Positions 1-4,805 of a stretch of 9,649 bases of DNA are shown here, one piece after another. Every line of letters starts with the position of its first letter. Within the stretch, counting starts at the first letter, position 1. The notes under the pieces are model-generated. The model worked only from the letters and a program-made list of their open reading frames with translations. It made no database searches and was not told the origin of the DNA. The position numbers were made by a program, and so were the translations under genes. The DNA lies in the NCBI GenBank assembly GCA_024687845.1, contig JAILEL010000347.1:1-9649 (forward strand). The letters run 5' to 3'. This DNA is from Eubacterium sp. (lineage in GTDB: Bacteria > Bacillota_A > Clostridia > Lachnospirales > Lachnospiraceae).

Positions 1-1640
1 AATTCATTAATAATATCTTGAAGTTCTTTTTTTGAATTACAAATATCAATTTTTTTACATAATTCATCATATCTTCTATTTTCTTCTAATTCATGTTTAA
101 CTTTACGTTCAGAGATTCTTTGCTCTTTCTTTTCTTGAATCTCCTGCATTTTCAAATCAATAAATTTATCATAATTCTCTGAAATTTGTTTTACCTTAGC
201 TTTGTCATTATTAGATTCATCTTCAATCATTTTATCTAATTGTTGTAAATACGTTTGCTTTATCTGACTCAGTCTGTCATTCAAAGTTCCCGTTGAAAAT
301 CTTTCAGCCTTTTCCCAGTCTTTATCATCAAAAATATATTTTTTTTCAAATAACTCATTCACTATAGATTTATATGTGAGATCAAACTTTAATGAATTTT
401 CAATTTCCCTCCTATCAAGCAAGCCAGGAATTACATTATCATTTATAAACTTATTGATTCTTTCCCTTTGAGGCTGACATGCATTTAACTCAACAGGTTC
501 TACCTTAATAAACGATTCTATCTCCGAATTTAAGAATGTATCTAAATTCGAATAATTCTTCTTGGCAAGAAACAAACCTATATATACTTCTGCATTCTCC
601 GCATCAGAATTTAATGCTTGATCAAAAAATTTTATAGCGTTTTTCCACTCTCCATCTTCTAGTGCTAAATATCCTCTTTTTACAATTGCTTCCTTATTTC
701 CCAGATCACCTTTTGTAAGAGCTTCAGAATTTATTATATTCTTTTGATTTCCAAAGATTTTATCAATTCCACGAACAAGATCCTGAATAGCTCCGACCTT
801 TCCCATATCCTGAGCCTGGAGGCGTGCAAATTCTTTTGGCATGTCATATGCATCTATATCTTTAAAACATGGTATAAGAGTCTTCTTCTGACCTAATTCC
901 ATCAACTGAAGAAATCTGCTCCACTCATTCTTTACCCAGACTGCATTGTAATAATCGTAGGTTGTTCCAAACGCAAGCATAACTTTTGCAGAATTAAGTG
1001 CAGCAAAAATGTAAGGCTCATACTCCTGTCCAAGCTTATCTTCAAGGGTGATTCTTGAAAAGAATACTCTGTATCCTCTCTCTGTCAGTGCCTCATAAAC
1101 ATCCTGAGCGATTACACTATCGATAGTTCTCTGACCATCATCAGCAGTTTCTTTATAACAAATAAAAATATCATATGCATCTTCCTTAGAAGATACCTCG
1201 ATGATACCTTTTCTCAGTTCCTCAATCTGCTTGGCTTCTTCCCTATAAACACCTCTAGAAATAGTATCAGAATTCTCCATTACAAGATCAAAATTCGAAT
1301 CATCAAAAATAGAATCAAAAGAAGACCTATGACAGGTAGGTATCTTCTTACCTGTCTTAGGATCATCTACATACTCAATACCATATTTGCAGAGGACTAA
1401 TCCCCAATATGCTTCTGCTTCAGATTGGAATTCCGAAACAATTGATTCATAAACACCGGAGGCTTTGTCAAATTCACAATCAAATCTAAGCTTATTAGCG
1501 CGTTCATAAAGCTTTAGTCTTTTCTCATCATCTGTATTAGGGATAGTCTGTTTACTTCCACAATATTCACATTCACACACAGTTGAATCAGGAAGAATAT
1601 TTAAATCACCACCGCACATTTTACATTTAATGATTGCCAT
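1..1640 (-). CDS. Zinc ribbon-TIR-TPR protein, putative NAD-consuming effector (3' end beyond window)
   Basis: Partial: 546 residues are visible and the frame stays open at the left edge. Order seen: an N-terminal zinc ribbon (C6/C9 and C24/C27); a linker of about 120 residues; a TIR domain from about residue 152 to 290; a TPR-like helical pair around 316-349; then a highly charged, probably coiled-coil tail. The TIR domain opens with DAYDIFICYKE (D154 onward), has GYRVFFSRITLEDKLG, and carries E208 in QEYEPYIFAAL. By hand alignment E208 lies at the position of the SARM1 catalytic glutamate E642, so NADase activity is plausible but inferred. WVKNEWSRF matches the conserved C-terminal TIR box. 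It is the last visible gene of the operon, 21 bp after the HEPN-like gene. Stop codons lie upstream in frame and only a weak GGGG precedes the ATG, suggesting low or coupled translation. This zinc ribbon-TIR architecture is, from memory, common in gut Firmicutes as uncharacterised protein. Confidence 0.88.
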   Translation of the reverse strand, partial: MAIIKCKMCGGDLNILPDSTVCECEYCGSKQTIPNTDDEKRLKLYERANKLRFDCEFDKASGVYESIVSEFQSEAEAYWGLVLCKYGIEYVDDPKTGKKIPTCHRSSFDSIFDDSNFDLVMENSDTISRGVYREEAKQIEELRKGIIEVSSKEDAYDIFICYKETADDGQRTIDSVIAQDVYEALTERGYRVFFSRITLEDKLGQEYEPYIFAALNSAKVMLAFGTTYDYYNAVWVKNEWSRFLQLMELGQKKTLIPCFKDIDAYDMPKEFARLQAQDMGKVGAIQDLVRGIDKIFGNQKNIINSEALTKGDLGNKEAIVKRGYLALEDGEWKNAIKFFDQALNSDAENAEVYIGLFLAKKNYSNLDTFLNSEIESFIKVEPVELNACQPQRERINKFINDNVIPGLLDRREIENSLKFDLTYKSIVNELFEKKYIFDDKDWEKAERFSTGTLNDRLSQIKQTYLQQLDKMIEDESNNDKAKVKQISENYDKFIDLKMQEIQEKKEQRISERKVKHELEENRRYDELCKKIDICNSKKELQDIINE

Positions 1641-1661
1641 ATCAAATACCCCATTTTATAT

Positions 1662-2807
1662 TTACACATTCTTATTTTTTGCCTTTTTTATTTCATTCTG
1701 AAATTTTACATCATTCCATTTTCTAATATATTTAACGTAATTAATTGCCATCTCCTGCTTTGACTCATTCCAAAAATCATCTTCAAACATTTTGGGAATA
1801 TTATCAGAAAGAAATCTTTCAAGAAAATAATTCACTGTGCTCAGAACACATATTTCATAGTCATTATATGCCGATACAAGTAGCGTTGGGGTATTACCAT
1901 GAAAATACTTGCAGCGTAAGTTATATGCATAAATTAAAAGAATAAAAGGAAATATTTTTACATTGAATTCTTTTGCACGATTTGAAATCTTAGAATAACA
2001 TTCTGGAATAATTTCACCTTCAAGCTCTTTTAATGAAGCTATAAATAACTTCTCGCTATCTGACTCACTCAAGTCTTCTAATTCTTTTTCAATAACATAA
2101 TTGTTTTTCCATAGTTTCTCTAATTCATCTTTCTTAGTCATATCTGTATATCTTTGATCCATAAGCCACGCTACTAGCCCTATAGATTCCGCATCTCTCA
2201 TACTTAATTTCAGATTTGACGTAAGATTATTAACTTGATATTCTTGTTTTATCCTATCTTCATATTTTTTAGCCACATAATTATAATAAGCATTCATAGA
2301 CATCCAAAGATTTGAAAATCTATCAATTCTATACTCTCTTGTTTTAGCATTTAAAAAAGCATATACAGCCGAAAAGCGCTGATCATCTATAAGTTTTGTT
2401 TTAGTCAATTCAAGTATTTTTCCTTCGAGTTCTGACCACTCACTTCCTAATCCAAGATTTTCATTTTTGATTAAAGAAAACACAAATGGAAAATGACCTG
2501 TTAAATCATTTTCTTTTGTTATAATTTTTTCAGAATCGTCAATCTGTATTATAATCTTGTTAACCTGCAGTCCTGTATTACACTTAACAGCATGAATAAG
2601 AAATATTTTTTTATATGCATCTTTGAATACTCTATCTTTAAGAGATGTAAAATCTTCAAATGACTTAATAACACCCATTTCATAGCTAATAGATGCCTTT
2701 TGGCTTGAAACTCTTATTTCTATCCCATCAGTGTTTCCATATTTATATACTGAACCACTTACTTTTGGTTCTGAATTTATTATTATTTTGTATTTATGTT
2801 TTTTCAT
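1662..2807 (-). CDS. Putative HEPN-domain protein (candidate ribonuclease), otherwise unknown
   Basis: 381 residues, with no family recognised over the full length. Residues 1 to about 120 look beta-rich (alternating hydrophobics in KYKIIINSEP, IEIRVSS, KIIIQIDD); the rest is helical. Residues 164-174 contain NLWMSMNAYYN, resembling the first helix of many HEPN proteins (LWxxxNA, W168 and N172). Near the C terminus, YNLRCKYFHGN holds R298 and H303, an RX4H motif followed by glycine, as in ApeA-like and related HEPN RNases. HEPN proteins often dimerise to form an RNase active site, so RNA cleavage is the inferred activity. No signal peptide or membrane segment is apparent. The gene begins 12 bp after the SPFH stop codon, with an AAGGAA-type ribosome binding site in the gap, so the two are co-transcribed. 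Coding is secure; the HEPN assignment rests on short motifs and needs profile or structure comparison. Confidence 0.75.
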   Translation of the reverse strand: MKKHKYKIIINSEPKVSGSVYKYGNTDGIEIRVSSQKASISYEMGVIKSFEDFTSLKDRVFKDAYKKIFLIHAVKCNTGLQVNKIIIQIDDSEKIITKENDLTGHFPFVFSLIKNENLGLGSEWSELEGKILELTKTKLIDDQRFSAVYAFLNAKTREYRIDRFSNLWMSMNAYYNYVAKKYEDRIKQEYQVNNLTSNLKLSMRDAESIGLVAWLMDQRYTDMTKKDELEKLWKNNYVIEKELEDLSESDSEKLFIASLKELEGEIIPECYSKISNRAKEFNVKIFPFILLIYAYNLRCKYFHGNTPTLLVSAYNDYEICVLSTVNYFLERFLSDNIPKMFEDDFWNESKQEMAINYVKYIRKWNDVKFQNEIKKAKNKNV

Positions 2808-2819
2808 TTTTATTTCCTT

Positions 2820-4277
2820 TCATAGTTTTGTTCCGCATTCTAGACAAAATTTTCCTCCTTGAGGAACTTCTGCACCGCAACTTGGACACCTATTAGCCAA
2901 CGGTTGACCACATTCCATGCAGAATTTTCCTTTTGGAGTTTTTTTACCACATGATGGACATATCATTTCATTTGAATCCAACTGTTCTATCTTCGTTCCA
3001 CATTCTAAGCAAAATTTAGCATTTGAAGGAAGTTTATTCCCACATTTAGGACATATTAATGTTTGAGAATCCTGAACCGTCGAGTTTACTGAAGTTCCAT
3101 TATTATTATTTCCAACATTAAAGCCCTTCATCATCTCTCCGACCTGCGGTGCCATTGCTCCCATCGCAGCCATTCCAACACCAAAACCAAGCATATCTCC
3201 CATTACAGAACTTCCACCACCGCCTGAAATTGCTGGCCCCATATTTCCAATTCCTTCTGCATATGCTTTTTGAACATCTGCCTGCAGCACATCTTTCTGA
3301 TTGTAACCTTTAGCCTGCATAACAGCAGCTTCTGCCATACCAGCCATTTGAGTTGCCTGAGCATCTGCCTGTGCTTGAATTAGCTTTCTTTCTGCCTCTC
3401 TTTTAGCTATTTCTGTCTCAGTAGTTTGTTCTTCAAGTATTGCTCCTCTTTGAGCTGCTTTTATCTTTGCTTCAGCCTCTGCTTCAGCAGTCATATATGA
3501 CGCTCTGCTCTCTGCCTGAGAAGTTTTCACTTCTGCCTCAGCTTGAGCCATACGCTTCTGCAATTCAATTGTATGTAATTCCTTAAGTCTTCGGAAATTT
3601 GAGTCACCTTCTGGAAGAACTACATTTGTAAGATAAAACTGAGGAATTGTTAACCCATACTCTTCAAATCCAGATACTATTTTTTCTTTCAAATCTTCAG
3701 ACAATTCACTTAAATGCTCATCTATTTCAACAATATCTATATTTTGAGTTTTAATTGAGGCTGATAGATTTGACTTCACTGCAGTAGAAATCAATGGTCT
3801 AAATGAAGTTTGAAGTGATTTAGTGAATCCAACACCTTCTTCCCCCCAGGCAATTCCCTTCATTGTTCCAACAAGAGAAATCAACAATTTTCGTCCATCT
3901 GATACAGCAAGATTCATTTCTCCAGAAGCACCTAATTCTATAGGAACTCCAAGAGTAGGCTCATTAAATCTGACTTTTGAATCAGTCCCCCATTTTACTG
4001 CCATCTGAACAGTCTTATTAATAAAATAGACTTCACAATGAAATACACTAACGCCAGTAACTATATTGATCATTTTTGTCAAAATAGGAATATTCTTGGC
4101 ATCAAGTTTATATCTTCCAGGTCCAAATGTATCAGCAGCCTGACCATTAGCGAAAAAAATAGCTTCCTGACTTTCATGAACGACTAATTCAGTCATATTA
4201 TTAAAGTCTTCATGCGGATACTTCCAAATAAATGTTGAATTATCACCTTCATATTTGACTAGTTCGGAAAGTGCCAT
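2820..4277 (-). CDS. SPFH (stomatin/prohibitin-like) protein with three C-terminal zinc ribbons, YdjI/COG4260-like
   Basis: 485 residues from the ATG at 4277, chosen because AGGAGG lies 10 nt upstream; a GTG extension at 4301 has no such site. An SPFH core fills about residues 30-250 (HESQEAIFFANGQ, then FGPGRY around 51-56). Next comes an Ala/Glu/Gln-rich coiled coil to about 345, typical of flotillin/prohibitin oligomers, then a Gly/Met-rich stretch and an Asn-rich linker. Three zinc ribbons end the protein: C409/C412/C423/C426, C440/C443/C453/C456 and C464/C467/C478/C481. There is no N-terminal transmembrane hairpin, so it resembles the B. subtilis YdjI type ('virion core protein' annotations) more than classical stomatins; peripheral membrane association is inferred. 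It is the first gene of the operon, just upstream of the HEPN-like and TIR genes, and may act as scaffold or membrane sensor for them. Confidence 0.9.
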   Translation of the reverse strand: MALSELVKYEGDNSTFIWKYPHEDFNNMTELVVHESQEAIFFANGQAADTFGPGRYKLDAKNIPILTKMINIVTGVSVFHCEVYFINKTVQMAVKWGTDSKVRFNEPTLGVPIELGASGEMNLAVSDGRKLLISLVGTMKGIAWGEEGVGFTKSLQTSFRPLISTAVKSNLSASIKTQNIDIVEIDEHLSELSEDLKEKIVSGFEEYGLTIPQFYLTNVVLPEGDSNFRRLKELHTIELQKRMAQAEAEVKTSQAESRASYMTAEAEAEAKIKAAQRGAILEEQTTETEIAKREAERKLIQAQADAQATQMAGMAEAAVMQAKGYNQKDVLQADVQKAYAEGIGNMGPAISGGGGSSVMGDMLGFGVGMAAMGAMAPQVGEMMKGFNVGNNNNGTSVNSTVQDSQTLICPKCGNKLPSNAKFCLECGTKIEQLDSNEMICPSCGKKTPKGKFCMECGQPLANRCPSCGAEVPQGGKFCLECGTKL

Positions 4278-4287
4278 ATTAAGTAAT

Positions 4288-4293
4288 CCTCCT
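4288..4293 (-). promoter_or_regulatory. Ribosome binding site of the SPFH gene
   Basis: AGGAGG on the minus strand, 10 nt before the ATG at 4277. It lies inside the coding frame that would result from the upstream GTG at 4301, so it decides the start in favour of 4277. Confidence 0.85.
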
Positions 4294-4337
4294 AAATACA
4301 CTTATAACATTGATAAATATATACAAAACTTATATGA

Positions 4338-4366
4338 ATAATTACTATCTATATAGTAACTCTCAA
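4338..4366 (-). promoter_or_regulatory. Predicted leftward sigma-A promoter of the SPFH-HEPN-TIR operon
   Basis: On the minus strand TTGAGA (4366-4361; 5 of 6 to the -35 consensus) is followed after 17 bp by AATTAT (4343-4338; 4 of 6 to the -10 consensus). The spacer is almost entirely occupied by the first copy of the dyad repeat, so a protein bound there would block polymerase. Predicted by eye. Confidence 0.45.
4340..4359. promoter_or_regulatory. Operator-like dyad repeat, copy 1
   Basis: AATTACTATCTATATAGTAA contains the inverted arms TTACTAT (4342-4348) and ATAGTAA (4353-4359) separated by 4 bp. The same 20-bp element recurs at 4384-4403 with 17 of 20 bases identical. It overlaps the predicted leftward promoter. 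The adjacent HTH protein is the natural candidate to bind it (inference). Confidence 0.6.
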
Positions 4367-4372
4367 CAAAGG

Positions 4373-4386
4373 ATTCGTCAACGAAT
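4373..4386. promoter_or_regulatory. Short palindrome between the two operator-like repeats
   Basis: ATTCGTCAACGAAT has perfect 6-bp arms (ATTCGT/ACGAAT) around a 2-bp centre. It lies between the two dyad repeats and overlaps the first three bases of copy 2. It could be a second operator type or a spacer bound by the same protein; its sequence is unrelated to the AT-rich repeats. Confidence 0.4.
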
Positions 4387-4406
4387 TACTTTTTATATAG
4401 TATTAT
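4378..4406 (+). promoter_or_regulatory. Predicted rightward promoter of the HTH gene
   Basis: A -10-like TATTAT (4401-4406; 5 of 6 matches) lies 17 bp after a poor -35-like TCAACG (4378-4383). The second dyad repeat fills the spacer, mirroring the leftward promoter. The weak -35 makes this a low-certainty prediction. Confidence 0.35.
4384..4403. promoter_or_regulatory. Operator-like dyad repeat, copy 2
   Basis: AATTACTTTTTATATAGTAT differs from copy 1 at three positions. Its own symmetry is imperfect, with arms TACT (4387-4390) and AGTA (4399-4402). The start-to-start distance between the copies is 44 bp, about four helical turns, which would place bound dimers on roughly the same DNA face. 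Confidence 0.6.
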
Positions 4407-4451
4407 TGTAAACGCTGTATTAATTATGAATTAAGGAGTTACTTCAGGCAA

Positions 4452-4703
4452 ATGAACAAACAGATAATGTCTATCAATGACTATGGTTATATTCAAATAT
4501 TTTTAAAGGATATTATGGATAAGAAGGGTGTAACCCGAAATGCTCTTGCCCGCGCTATCAATGCTCGTTTCGAGGTTGTTGATAAATGGTACAACGGACA
4601 CGTTGAGAAGATTGATGCTGATGTCCTGGCCCGAATCTGTTATGTGCTCGAATGTGAACCCAAAGACGTTATCAAGTATATTTATAAAAATGAAACAAAA
4701 TAA
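4452..4703 (+). CDS. Small XRE/Cro-type HTH DNA-binding protein, probable autoregulated repressor
   Basis: 83 residues, a single helix-turn-helix domain. KKGVTRNALARAIN (about 24-37) fits helices 1-2 and FEVVDKWYNGH (40-50) the recognition helix region; KIDADVLARICYVLECEPKDVIKY (53-76) is the typical C-terminal part of the HTH_26/YozG-like group, where short regulators end with 'C..L.C.P.D...Y'. The start is the ATG 13 nt after AAGGAG (4433-4438), slightly long but the only good site. Divergent to the SPFH-HEPN-TIR operon and sharing with it the repeat-bearing control region, so it probably represses both promoters (inference). A hairpin terminator follows immediately after the stop codon, so the gene is monocistronic. 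Its codons look somewhat more GC-rich than those of the flanking operon genes. Confidence 0.9.
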   Translation: MNKQIMSINDYGYIQIFLKDIMDKKGVTRNALARAINARFEVVDKWYNGHVEKIDADVLARICYVLECEPKDVIKYIYKNETK

Positions 4704-4757
4704 AACGTGAAAATGAATCTGAATCAATATCCTGCAGAATTCATTTTCACGTTTTTT
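4702..4757. terminator. Long-stem, probably bidirectional Rho-independent terminator
   Basis: The left arm 4705-4718 (ACGTGAAAATGAAT) pairs perfectly with 4739-4752, and A/T pairs at the base extend this to 17 bp (4702-4718 with 4739-4755). The loop is 20 nt. A run of six T (4752-4757) follows on the plus strand, and T-rich sequence (TTTTATTTTG) follows on the minus strand. It lies between the convergent HTH and sbcC genes and could end both; the left arm begins within the HTH stop codon. Confidence 0.8.
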
Positions 4758-4765
4758 ATTATTTC

Positions 4766-4781
4766 TTAGTGATCACACTAA
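4766..4781. repeat. Small palindrome downstream of sbcC
   Basis: TTAGTGATCACACTAA has 6-bp arms (TTAGTG/CACTAA) around ATCA. It sits 25 bp past the sbcC stop codon. No T-run follows it in the sbcC direction, so it is not a clear terminator; it may add to the transcript 3' structure. The rest of 4758-4805 shows nothing recognisable. Confidence 0.3.
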
Positions 4782-4805
4782 TATCACTTAACGGCATAGG
4801 TAGCT

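Noticed and set aside
2860..3060. Three similar zinc-ribbon segments as a possible DNA repeat or CRISPR-like array
   Set aside because: The similarity is at the protein level within one coding frame; spacing and sequence are irregular at the DNA level.
4278..4301. Eight-residue N-terminal extension of the SPFH protein from GTG at 4301
   Set aside because: The extension is made by reading through the AGGAGG ribosome binding site; the ATG at 4277 is correctly spaced from it and gives the usual MALSELVKYEG-type start.
1..4703. Identification as classical Thoeris or another named TIR system
   Set aside because: There is no ThsA-like SIR2/SLOG or SAVED, STING or nucleotide-cyclase partner in the window, and the TIR protein architecture differs, so no named system was assigned.
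4503..4727. 74-residue minus-strand open frame opposite the HTH gene
   Set aside because: The plus strand here encodes a clear HTH protein with a ribosome binding site; the minus frame starts within the terminator hairpin.
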